Assembly: GCA_028455995.1 (NCBI GenBank)
Contig: JABELC010000001.1
Coordinates: 2,468,501-2,532,500 of the forward strand
Length of the DNA stretch: 64,000 bases
Direction of reading: 5' to 3'
Source of the DNA: Scleromitrula shiraiana
Taxonomy: Eukaryota; Ascomycota; Leotiomycetes; Helotiales; Sclerotiniaceae
Shown: positions 46,533 to 56,123 of the stretch, in pieces
How the letters are laid out: each line of letters starts with the position of its first letter
Numbering within the stretch: position 1 is the first letter of the stretch
Notes under the pieces: model-generated
The model's input: only the letters and a program-made list of their open reading frames with translations
Database searches by the model: none
Told to the model about the DNA's origin: nothing
Position numbers and translations under genes: made by a program

Positions 46533-47834
46533 TCAAACCACCAAATTTGCAGCAACAAAGTCCTGAAGTCTGTTAGTATCGTTTACGACTTTGGAAGAGA
46601 TTTTACATACGGGGTATAGAAGCTGTAGCTCCGAAGTGACCTTCTCAACTTCCTCAGCCAAGCCCTGAACATTGGCATCCCATCTTCTTAGTTCTCTACC
46701 AACGATGCCTTCGGCTCTTCCACTACCTTTCTCGCCAGTGCCCTCCCCACCCTCAAACCAAATAACCCTCTCTACTTGGTCTATTCTACCAAGCAGTCGG
46801 CCTTGCTCAATCATTCTAGCGGTAGTCTCTTCGGCTTTGTCTCCATCAAGTCCCAGTAACAAGCCAAGAGCCTCGAAACGAATGTTGCTATATAATCTTG
46901 ACGCAGCTCTTAAATTGTGCTCTACAACTGCCTTTTGTAACACCGTAGTTCCATCTTGTGTCTTTGCGAGTTGATGCGGAGCCAATCCTTCTGCAAACTT
47001 TGCTACTTCCTCCGGAGCCAACAGTCGATCCAAAAACATCTTTTCCAGTATACTAAATTCGGGCCTACCAACAGCCCTCTCATCCTTGTAAATTCTTCCC
47101 AGGGCACGACTTCGAAGGGGACCAGCAGGTGCTAAAATAGCACATTTGATGGCCATACTCAGCGTATGCAAACGCTCTTCCTCTGCTATAACAGTCATAA
47201 TACTGATATCTTGGTAGCCTTGAGCAGCAGCTAAGAAATTTCTCCTAGCATCCTGGATTCGTGCATGACTGAGTGTGAAGAGTACGTTTAAATCTCGGTC
47301 CCCAACAGTATAAAGAATGTTCTTGGCTTTATTCAAATATTGCTCTGCCAGTGTTGTATCATCCACCTCGAGATAGTTACGAGTGATCCGAATCCAGATG
47401 CGAACTTTCTCTTCGTTTGTGAACTTTCGTTGTGAAGATTCGAGTGGGATACCTGCCAATATCTTCGCAGCCGCAACATAGTCTTCTTCTGCCTCGTATG
47501 CATCGGCCATAAGTTCCCGAATTTGAGCATTTTGTTCTTCGAATGAGGATGGTTGCGTTGAGAAGGTTGATAGAGCTCGCTCTCCAACTGCGATCTTGGC
47601 TTCATTATCTTTTATTCCCTTAAGAGTATTGACGAATACTGCTGCGAGAGAGCGAGTTGCAACTATTCCAAGAGAGTCTGCGAATATGGCATCGATAATA
47701 GCGATTAGGTCGTCAGGGAGATCTGCTGGAGATGATAATAACTGAGTGTTTGATAGAAGGTCCGCGTAGCCTTGTTGTTTCTCTGCAGCAGATGCTATCT
47801 GTTGCAGAGCATCAGCAGTTTTCTGGGACACCAT
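46533..47834 (-). CDS. csn4: COP9 signalosome subunit 4
   Basis: Exons 47834-46611 and 46562-46533 encode 417 residues. CSN4 is a structural PCI subunit of the COP9 signalosome, which removes Nedd8 from cullins in the nucleus and cytoplasm. Typical stretches are FEEQNAQIRELMADAYEAEE, RIWIRITRNYLEVDDTTLAE, AERL-type helical repeats, RPEFSILEKMFLDRLL, and the C-terminal PCI part ASRLYSNIRFEALGLLLGL and ARMIEQGRLLGRIDQVERVIWF. The last intron (46610-46563, GTATGT..ACTAAC..TTCAG) is 48 nt, free of stops and divisible by three, so an unspliced reading also runs to the same stop. The spliced form ends LLYPDFVAANLVV, which fits the family better. The start at 47834 (MVSQKT) is preferred over an ATG 36 bases upstream. 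Confidence 0.93.
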   Translation of the reverse strand: MVSQKTADALQQIASAAEKQQGYADLLSNTQLLSSPADLPDDLIAIIDAIFADSLGIVATRSLAAVFVNTLKGIKDNEAKIAVGERALSTFSTQPSSFEEQNAQIRELMADAYEAEEDYVAAAKILAGIPLESSQRKFTNEEKVRIWIRITRNYLEVDDTTLAEQYLNKAKNILYTVGDRDLNVLFTLSHARIQDARRNFLAAAQGYQDISIMTVIAEEERLHTLSMAIKCAILAPAGPLRSRALGRIYKDERAVGRPEFSILEKMFLDRLLAPEEVAKFAEGLAPHQLAKTQDGTTVLQKAVVEHNLRAASRLYSNIRFEALGLLLGLDGDKAEETTARMIEQGRLLGRIDQVERVIWFEGGEGTGEKGSGRAEGIVGRELRRWDANVQGLAEEVEKVTSELQLLYPVCKISSKVVNDTNRLQDFVAANLVV

Positions 47835-49424
47835 GATTACGATTGGTATGAATTTTCTGGTGATGTACAATTTCTGGAAATGAAGAGCTACAAGTCAAGA
47901 CTTATTATTGCTACAGCGGGGTTGTAGGGGTGAGCTTTTGGCAACGCAGCCTCGCTTGAGCCTTATGTGGTCCGTGTACAAGTATTGCATATCCGTAGCA
48001 ACAACATTCACCAGATATGAACATAAAATCTAATCAAAGAACAAACTAATGGAGTATGCAGCAACTAATTGCACTCTCCCATGTTTGTTTCTTTAATCTA
48101 TACTATGGAGCTTGATATTACACATCTTACATTGGATCATTAGTAATTGAACGCAAGCGCGGTGTACTAGAAGTAGCAGTTCTACAGGGCAGGAGAAAAG
48201 AAGGTATATCAACCAATCTTAGGCCCTTTCTCAAGCCTGAAATCACGTTGAGGCTTCGCAAGCTTTCTTTCCATGAACACATACGCAGCCTTTTATATTA
48301 GTTGTACAATATGATGAAGAAAATGCCTCGTTCCAAGACGTCATATTCTGACCGATCTCAGGCATGTTAGCAGCAGCAACAGCAACAACAACAACAACAA
48401 CAATCACCCCTCATTTTTAGCTATCAATGCGAGCACGTTGATCATCCAGATCTTTGCACAAACCTGTTTAAATTCATACCTTTCTGATCGATTTACTCTG
48501 ACAATAGCTAACCCCCACTACCATGAACTGGCCAAGCCTTCAGTGGAGTCCAAAGATGTGTTGAATTTGCTCATTATATCATACCGTAAGCTCACGCGAT
48601 ACCTGAACTCACCTGTTGTTCATGTCTTGATAAGACAGGTGATATAGCGGAAAAGTATTGTTGGCTTATAACACTATTAAGCATGCAGGAACAAGCTCCC
48701 GAAATTGAATTCGCTGACTCCCGGTGCCGGAAGGACGATAATCATCTCTTGAATATAATTTCCGACAAGCCAGAACTGATTGATTACACTTATTACTTCG
48801 AGAACAATATCCTGAAGATCGAAGGATAAAGAATGTGAAAAATATAAATGAAGTTTCGTGATTTAAGACGGCACGGGATTTTTCTAATCGGATTGTCTAT
48901 TCTATTATGCAAGGGGCCTACATATTATTCGTTGACGAGTGGTCGGCTTTACCGTTTACCTTAGCTACATGAGGGATTTTAATTCTTTACAACAAAAGTG
49001 AATGTCGTAGCAGTCTTGTTGGCGCGAGCCTTTGGGTTTCAAAACTGATATTTCCTCCCCCTCCCCGACACTGTAGAATTCTCGTGCAAGTGTTCTCAAC
49101 AATATTTAGCTGCTGTATATATTCCGCACGTGTGGCTCGTTTTTGACTGGATAGACGATACAACGGGAAAAAATGTGAGCAAATACATGCATTGTTTCAC
49201 GAAAACTAAAACTAAAACTAAAAGTTAACATCAGGAGCACAAGAAGACGAAAAGATTCGAACTTGTTGGCAGTAACGCAGAGGTCTAATGCTCTTGCATT
49301 TTCTCATCGTCACTTCTTGACTGTAACCTGCGCATCGCCAGAGCCGCCTTTCAAGCGTCGTCATAATATTGTGAATGTTGATATCAATTCTTCGATAAAA
49401 ACAAAAGACAGCCATCAACCCCTC
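47835..49424. other. Divergent intergenic region
   Basis: About 1.6 kb between csn4 and the F-box gene. It contains a CAA-rich run at 48369-48407. No coding motif is seen, except that the F-box frame stays open for 54 codons upstream of its ATG (from 49263). Confidence 0.5.
48369..48407. repeat. (CAG/CAA)n microsatellite
   Basis: About a dozen CAG and CAA triplets in a row, outside any coding frame I accept. Confidence 0.9.
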
Positions 49425-50625
49425 ATGTCTGTAGCAGAGCATGCAAAAACAGACGTTATCGTCTTGCCACAATCTATTAGGTCCCTAATACCTCCGGCAA
49501 CTCATATTCACTCAAGTAGCCAGCGCAAGGCAATTTATAAGCGTCGAGGCTCCTCATCATCACTAAAATCATTTTCATCCGCTACTTCCATGACCTCGTC
49601 CATGTTTTCTAGAAAGAGAAAGTATGCAGCGATTCCCAATTTAGCGACTATGCCAGTCGAGATTTTGTCTTCTATCTTTCAATATCTTAATCAACATGAT
49701 CATCACAATCTCATGCTCACTAACTCCAATCTTCTCGAGAGCGCTGCCATGTTCACATATAACCATCCATACTTTGCCAGCACCTATCGATACGCTCAAT
49801 TTGCTTACACCGTATCACATAATCCATCTTATGCTTGTATGGTTCGTACTCTAGATCTCAACTATTTCACGAAGGATTTAGATGAGGATGGAGAACTACC
49901 CCCACAAGCCGGATGGAGAGATTTCACATACAGGCATCACAACATGCACCACTTGAGGAACAGACTTGGTATTTTTGGGTCTAAATATAATCCAAGTGGT
50001 TCCAGTCACCCACTACCAAATCCACTCTTGAAGAATTTCCATAGGACGAGAGATTTACCAGTCGGGGCCATATGTCATGTGCTAGCAGCTTGCAAAGAAA
50101 TACGGTACATCCTTACATTTTTCTTCTTACACATTAAAATTTATATCAAACTAACAGAATAATTGTAGTAAAATAAACATTTCCCGTCTCCAACTAACTA
50201 TCGACTACTCCTTATCTCACTCTTCCTCCCCACCTACCACCACCACCTACTTAATTTACAACTCTGACATGCCCAATGCGCATTTTCCTTTATCAACTAC
50301 CCGCCTTCTCACACTTATATCATCTGATATATCTCCTCCCCATCCTCTCTCTCGGCCTCTCTCTCGGCCTTTCTCTCCAACATCACAACCCCGGCTCACA
50401 CCAGTGACGATCGACTCGATCATCTCGCATTTACATGCTCTTCCCAATCTAGAGGAAATCAAGGCTAAAGATTTCCTTTGGTTGACTGGAGACAAAGTGA
50501 AAACTTTGATTGAGGGATGCAAAAACTTGGTGAAACTGGATTTTAGGGGCAGTGGTATGAATAGGGATAGTACGTGGGCTATCAAGGGAAGTAGGGAGGA
50601 GATATTACGCATTGTTAGGAGCTAG
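49425..50625 (+). CDS. F-box protein with leucine-rich C-terminal part
   Basis: Exons 49425-50104 and 50169-50625 (intron GTACAT..TGTAG) encode 378 residues. After a basic, Ser-rich start (about 80 residues), the F-box reads LATMPVEILSSIFQYLNQHDHHNLMLTN (about residues 88-115). The following part has LRR-like stretches, MVRTLDLNYF and LPNLEEIKAKDFLWLTGDKVKTLIEGCKNLVKLDFRG, as in F-box proteins that recognise substrates for SCF ubiquitin ligases through Skp1. The intron junction gives CKEIRKINISRLQLTIDYS, a smooth continuation. The frame is open for 54 codons upstream of the ATG, so an extra 5' exon is possible. The target protein is unknown. Confidence 0.82.
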
Positions 50626-51179
50626 CAAGCGATGTGTTTAAATTTGGTTATTCTAATGAGGAGTTATGGTTTAGCATGCATGTTTGATGGGGGTTTCAGT
50701 TTACATATATCTTCTGAACAGATTCAAAGGTTCGACATTAAAATAGTTATATATAATTTCAAAAGGAAAAGAGAAAAAAAAAAGAACACAAAAGATATAA
50801 CGAATGAGAAAACATAATATTGAAACGAACGAAAAGGGTATCTATAGCCGTGGGACCTGAACTCTTGAACTTTTCCCATGATTTTACCTACCCAAATGAT
50901 TTCCAATCCCCCATAAACCCTTATACACCCCTAAATTTCGCCACATCCCCAAAACACCAACGCTAATTCGATACTGCGGCATAAAAGAAACGGTTCGGTT
51001 CGGCTCGGCTCGGCCCTGACGTACATCATAACACAACCACCAGTGGATGTATCAATCCATCTACTTTCTCAGCAAAATACCATACAGCTAATAACAGATT
51101 GATATACCCACTAGTAATTAGTGTCAGATCATAGTGTTGTGATCTGCAAGTTGGATGTACGGAGAGCCGAGTGCGCTGA
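50626..51179. other. Convergent spacer
   Basis: Between the F-box gene and the microprotein gene. It has an A/G-rich stretch (50760-50790) and a CGGTT/CGGCT run at about 50993-51014. No gene is seen. Confidence 0.5.
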
Positions 51180-51583
51180 CTAGTCGGTTGAATGAGTTGT
51201 GGTGGATTCGAGATCAGGAGAAGAAGAGCGTATAGCTGATTCGGAATCAATGGGCAAGGGAGTTGTAACTTGGATGGTCTCGAGACTGGGGCTCCTGACA
51301 CCGCGTTCAAGGTCGCGTTCGATCTCACGTTCTATATCTCATATGTGTTAGTTACGCGAACTCTTATGAGTGGCTATCAAGTAATGCTTTTGGTGTTTCG
51401 GTGGAAGGAATAGGGTATATACCTTTGAGGGTTCGTTGTCTGCAGGTTATGTAGATTCCAATGATGGTTAGAGAAGTGCTTCCCAAACCAAAACTGATTG
51501 CGATGACGTTGCTGTCGGTGACTAAATGATATCAGTCATAAAATATCCATGTCTATCGGAGAATAACTCATGAACTTACACAT
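51180..51583 (-). CDS. 86-residue single-pass membrane microprotein
   Basis: Three exons, 51583-51580 (ATGT), 51521-51423 and 51337-51180, total 261 nt and encode 86 residues. It reads MFTDSNVIAISFGLGS, a hydrophobic span to about residue 27 (TSLTIIGIYITC), then the charged segment RTLKDIEREIERDLERGVRS and a Ser/Thr-rich tail ending THSTD. Splice sites are GTAAGT..TTTAG and GTATAT..TGAG; all three pieces join in one frame only when both introns are removed. No piece is long enough to be noticed as an open frame alone. The topology suggests a short outer N-terminus, one membrane span and a cytosolic tail. I recognise no family. It could also be the end of a longer protein if a further upstream exon exists. 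Confidence 0.55.
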
Positions 51584-53691
51584 GTCTGAATTTTATATCT
51601 AATCGGATTTCGGAAGAAGAGATTTGAGGTTCAAAGTTACAAGACGTGGCAATATACCATGTACTTATTTGAAACTTTATTACTGTTCGGTTTACTAGAG
51701 CAAGCCTATGAAATTTTCAGTGCGCTTCCGCTCCCTTTTTGATGTGTAACTATCCAAAAACATCGTCGATGTGTATCGGGCACAAAATTGTTACTGCGCT
51801 TCCATTCGTACCATGTGGCTACAAGTTGAAGGAGCATGATCACCAGATAGTAGAGACCGAAAATTCGAAACATGCACGCGAAGAAGAACATTCTCAGCGG
51901 TTGAAGCTGAGCTACTTGGGCAGCAAAATCGCCCGATCAGACCGATAAATCTATACATATCTCTCATTAAATTTACATAAGGGGGATGTAATTCGTAGAG
52001 TTAAAGGATGGCTGTACAAGCTCAAGTTTGCCGCATGCTCACCGACTGTCCTTTCGCAACAATGAGCTAATTTTGGAATACTTAACTATAACGCTGATGA
52101 CTGAAAATGACGTTCGCATACTTAAGGTCCCGAATCTAAGGAGAAGCAAAATTTTTCTATCATTAGGCTTCGCTGCTAGTTGCAGAAAGCTGGTAGCCTT
52201 ACGCACCTATGTAGATATTGATGCCGACAACACACTCGCAGCGAGCCTACATGTAAGATTTTCGAGATTTTGTGCAGGAAACAATAAGGGATGACTTCAT
52301 GTTCCTTGGCTCCCAACTGATCGAAGGGTTAACGTGGCAAATGCATAAGTGATCATACATAGAATCTCTGCATCTTCCGTGCAATCGGCAATTTTACTTG
52401 AACTCTTCCATAGTTCCTTCGAATCTTTTTAAGCCTCCTGTAAATGTGCAAAAAAGTGGAGTCAACTGGGGATTGAGCAAAGGTTTGACCGTGTAGAGTT
52501 TCATTCTGTGCATACCCTGCATATCAGATGTATAGTGGGGGTATGGATGATTCAAAGATCCTTAATTTTGCTCCTATCAGAGAATCACTTTACTGCAATT
52601 GAGTTTTGCGCGCGGAAATCTTCGGACCTACCGAAAGAGTGCAAAAAGAAACGGCGGTGCTAGCTGCAAAATATACACTTATGCATGCATCAGGCCGAAC
52701 GGGGAATGGAAATCTCATGTGGATTCGAGCACAAATGACCGGTAGAATGGATGCCTGGTGGGAAGATAAAAATCCGGTTTCCAGTCAAAACTGATTGCCA
52801 ATGAGTATAACACATCAGTAATCGTACACAACACAGCGCTCTGTATACGTAGATCTCGAAATTGCATCTTTCTGTCAATGGGTTAACACCCTAAGTTCCG
52901 TATTATCGATTTAGGTACGCATACGTATCTGCCTGCGAAGAACTATGATCAACCAAACCCTCCCTATCCTTTTCACAGCTAAGAATGTAACGGAGCCCAA
53001 CCATTTTCCATGGATATAGTGCATGAATGAAAACGTAGAGTACCGGGAATGTACCATAAGTTGATTCGTCAAGCCCTACGAGGGTGAGTACTGTGATATC
53101 CAATACAACTGCTAAGCTTCGATGAATGCCAGATAATCGATCATTTTAGATCTGCAAAACATAATATGCTACCCATGTTATTGGAATTGACGTTGTTATT
53201 GACGAATAGCTTGAGAGTCGGGAGGAGGGGGTAGTAACAGTAAGTTTACTCGTCGCCTTTTCTACACCACCACTGAGTGTGTACCTAAGCGATACCTTTC
53301 TTAATCCTCCTTGATGCCTTGATGACATTCCTACCAATTCATCTTTTCAAGCCGAAGAGTCCTCGTGGGAGTAGCAGAGCTAAGAAAGAATATCCGACGA
53401 ATCGTTCATCATCTCTCAAAAAGGACATGCAGACCAATACAAGATTGCCGATATCATCACGGAATCATTGAATTGAAATCTGGACAGCATAAACATGGAA
53501 AATTCAAACTGTAGAATGAACTGTAATCATGTTTGTGCTTCTAGTCAGTGTCCTACGAAACTATGGTACTAGAGCAACCGGGCTTAGTCATCAATCATTA
53601 ATATGCTGCCCCAGATTGGCAATGATCACAATATACAAACGACCAAACAACTAATCCTATATCTAATTTACCCCACGCGATTCTTGACACA
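51584..53691. other. Intergenic region, no supported gene
   Basis: About 2.1 kb. Short open frames (52028-52294 and 52606-52794 on plus, 53146-53337 on minus) lack motifs. No repeat arrays. Confidence 0.5.
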
Positions 53692-54156
53692 GTGGCACCT
53701 CCTTTTCTTAAACATGTTGTCCGTGCCATCGAAGTTGCCATTGAATGTGCATGGGAAGCAGATCGCAAAATCAACCACGCAGATATCAGTGCCATGTTTA
53801 ACTGCACATGCAAAACTGTGATGGGTGAACAAGTGGATAGGTTGGGGATTGGAGCTTCCAGAAACAACTGTTTGAGTAGAATGGGCCTGCTAGAGGGAGA
53901 AAATGCAGTGGAAGGGGAAGTGAGATCTAGGGGGAGTGAGAATAATGAGTCAAACGAGGGAATACAATCACTACAACGCTTGGACATGGCTGCAATGCAT
54001 CGATCCGGAAGAGGCCGATACACAAATCGAAATGAGCTGGCGCCATTAATGGAACATAATCGGATGGTGAGCCGTCCTAATCAATCTTTAGACACTCTTG
54101 ATCAGAACCTTCATACGTTTCATGAACAGATTCCTCGACCCTCACCCTATGGATGA
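53692..54156 (+). CDS. Hypothetical protein, probable last exon
   Basis: An open frame of about 154 codons with no ATG at its left end. It follows an acceptor-like TTCTTGACACAG and reads HVVRAIEVAIECAWEADRKI, AMFNCTCKTVMGEQVDRLG, then a hydrophilic, Asn/Arg-rich tail ending HEQIPRPSPYG. Its composition looks protein-like, but I could not find a matching upstream exon and recognise no domain. The first internal ATG (53794) would give about 120 residues. The opposite strand is also open for 141 codons here, which weakens the case. Treat as a weak gene candidate. Confidence 0.33.
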   Translation: MAPPFLKHVVRAIEVAIECAWEADRKINHADISAMFNCTCKTVMGEQVDRLGIGASRNNCLSRMGLLEGENAVEGEVRSRGSENNESNEGIQSLQRLDMAAMHRSGRGRYTNRNELAPLMEHNRMVSRPNQSLDTLDQNLHTFHEQIPRPSPYG

Positions 54157-54157
54157 A

Positions 54158-54355
54158 TTAGTGATTAGATGAACCAGGCTGGATCGTAATAGGCAGAGGG
54201 TATGAATTCAAGTTTGATCGAACCAAAGGCACACCATCAGAACGGCGTGGACTTCCAATATTGCTATATCCCGTGAAACTCAATACCGCAGCGGCTACAC
54301 GACGAGATGCAGTGGCTTTTACATTACGTTGCTTGGAGACCAAGATGTTGACCAT
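54158..54355 (-). CDS. Possible 65-residue small protein
   Basis: The ATG at 54355 sits in good context (AAAAATGG) and the frame runs 65 codons: MVNILVSKQRNVKATASRRV, then AAAVLSFTGYSNIGSPRRSD and a tail ending PGSSNH. A possible 5' UTR intron (GTAAGC..TTAAG) lies just upstream. Its stop is two bases from the stop of the convergent hypothetical frame. I recognise no family; it may be chance. Confidence 0.28.
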   Translation of the reverse strand: MVNILVSKQRNVKATASRRVAAAVLSFTGYSNIGSPRRSDGVPLVRSNLNSYPLPITIQPGSSNH

Positions 54356-54595
54356 TTTTTGACTTAATATAATGATTGGTATGAAGGAATACTGAGAAGG
54401 CTTACGGAGCGATGTGAACACTTTCTAGATGTGAAGAAGTACCCATTGCTAGGCTGGTATCTCTAATATGCAACGAACATGGAGCTCTACATCATGCCCC
54501 AAAATTGAACCCCTCTATGTTTAAAGTAAGGGCGTTATACCTCAAAATTATCCAGACGATCACATGCCTCCTCTTTCATCCGTCTTTTTGTATAC

Positions 54596-55363
54596 TCAGT
54601 GCACAAGCACAACCGACTTGCCTTTCTCCCAAGCATGTATGCTCTCCTTAATATTGATCCAATATCTTAGTCTCGTTGTCTCCTCTTTCGCCTTATCTAG
54701 ATCATTTTTCTTAAACGCATCCTCCAATATGCTCTCTGACTCCTTAATCCTCTTCTCGTTCCTCGTTATGATATCTACTAAATCGGTCTCCTCCTCCGCC
54801 GCCTCAATCTCCTCTCTCGTCTCAAGAACCTCCATTAATAATTCAGGATCATTTAGTTTCGTCGACTCGTCATTTGCCACATCGATTCCTTGCAGAGATA
54901 ATAAATACTGTGCCCGCAACAGCGGCGACAGCAGAGTCTTGTATGCTTCGTTGATTAAAGAGGATGTAGCTTCAGCGCGAACTTTAAGTGATGAAGGATG
55001 CCGATCAGGATGGGCGCGAGCTTGGAGCTGCAGAAATTCATTGCGCAAAGTCCGAGGTTCGATTTGGAACGGTCCGGATGGTGGGGGACCTTGAGGGAGA
55101 GTTACAGGAAATAATTCGTAGTGGTTGTTGGGTGGGTTCGATTTGCTTGGGGCGGAATCATGGGTAGATGTAGAACTCGCTGGGGACGAGGATATGAATC
55201 TGCGGCTTGGAGATGAAGCTATTGCAGTTTGGGGGTGAGGAGTGAAAGTAGTTCTTTGATGGCAAATTTGGCAGACTGGAGGTGCGGCGCGGGATGTAAT
55301 AGTTCGTGCAGAGGTAGGTTTACGGGAGCGAATAATACTTCGTGATAATAATGACGGCCGCAT
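54596..55363 (-). CDS. jac1: Mitochondrial J-domain co-chaperone Jac1/Hsc20
   Basis: An intronless frame of 255 residues. The N-terminus is Arg/Ser-rich without acidic residues (MRPSLLSRSIIRSRKPTSAR), as in mitochondrial targeting signals. A short Cys pair, CQICHQRT, follows, recalling the zinc-binding N-domain of human HSC20, though here only one CxxC is seen. The J domain begins at NHYELFPVTL and contains the invariant HPD in ARAHPDRHP. The C-terminal Isu-binding helical bundle runs through ESTKLNDPELLMEVLETREE to the end. Jac1 passes the scaffold Isu1 to the Hsp70 Ssq1/Ssc1 in iron-sulphur cluster assembly. Length and all key parts fit the family. Confidence 0.93.
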   Translation of the reverse strand: MRPSLLSRSIIRSRKPTSARTITSRAAPPVCQICHQRTTFTPHPQTAIASSPSRRFISSSPASSTSTHDSAPSKSNPPNNHYELFPVTLPQGPPPSGPFQIEPRTLRNEFLQLQARAHPDRHPSSLKVRAEATSSLINEAYKTLLSPLLRAQYLLSLQGIDVANDESTKLNDPELLMEVLETREEIEAAEEETDLVDIITRNEKRIKESESILEDAFKKNDLDKAKEETTRLRYWINIKESIHAWEKGKSVVLVH

Positions 55364-55538
55364 GGTTAGTGTATTTTGGTGGTGAAGTTATGATGTTTCT
55401 TGTCGCAAACTTCGAAATCTGTTTGCCATTGATGTGTAATTCTGGATCCCGATCGGATGACGTAAATTGTATTGCTAGTTGATTACATAATATTTTGTTA
55501 ACACACGTTGACGGGTACTCCACCACCCCGCAAATATG

Positions 55539-55563
55539 CTTCACTTCACTTCACTTCACTTCA
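55539..55563. repeat. (CACTT)n microsatellite
   Basis: Five copies of TCACT/CACTT, about 175 bp upstream of the jac1 start. Confidence 0.93.
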
Positions 55564-55637
55564 ATCATCATTTGGGTAAAGATACAAGAAAAAAAGTAGA
55601 AGGTTCCTCAAAGTCATAACTTTTCATATTAGAGCAG

Positions 55638-56123
55638 ATGAAAGTTCATCTTGACTACTCAGCTAGTTTAAAGATGCTTCACGAGAACCTTTCCACGTTT
55701 CTATCTTTTCTAGTAGGGAGTTTCCCCTATATAGTATGCTTCCTTGATCCAACTAGCATTAGAGATGCACGGCTAGAAGGTCTAGAACGTAATCTCAACA
55801 TGCATAGCCTAGACTGCAATGCAGCTCTTGCAGCGTTATTCTCATTTTTTATCGCCATTGAAATCCCCAGCAGTATAATAAGTAAAAGGATTTGTCCCCG
55901 GGCTTTCTACCCCCCCTTTTTTTTAAGAAAGGCTAAGCGGGTTAGGGCCACAACATGGGGAATTATATACTCTGAGAATACCCTTATTGACTTGTTGCAC
56001 AGGTCAAAACGTATTTGCCAAGCACTTGTTATAGTGCTCTATCAGGCTCAAGATTTGACTTTTGTTAAAGTGTTATTAGCAGAGATGCCGATAGTCTGGA
56101 CTATTTTAAATAGTCTATTTTGA
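55638..56123 (+). pseudogene. Decayed MFS transporter fragment (anion:cation symporter/Dal5-like)
   Basis: The 161-codon frame keeps recognisable pieces of the first membrane spans of a Dal5/Tna1-type MFS transporter: YIVCFLDPTSIRDARLEGLE (family pattern FLDRxNIGNARxxGL), then ALFSFFIAIEIPSSIISKRI (family FFISYxxFEIPSNLxLKR) and TTWGIIYSENTLIDLLH. Conserved residues are replaced (DRxN to DPTS; the Arg is lost), charged stretches interrupt the helices, and the frame ends after about 160 codons where an intact transporter has about 450-500. No start signal or downstream spans are seen. This is a relic rather than a working gene. The family call rests on pattern similarity only. Confidence 0.55.

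Noticed and set aside
53598..54023. 141-codon minus-strand frame
   Set aside because: Opposite of a weak plus-strand frame; no domain or start support. I kept only the plus-strand frame, with low confidence.
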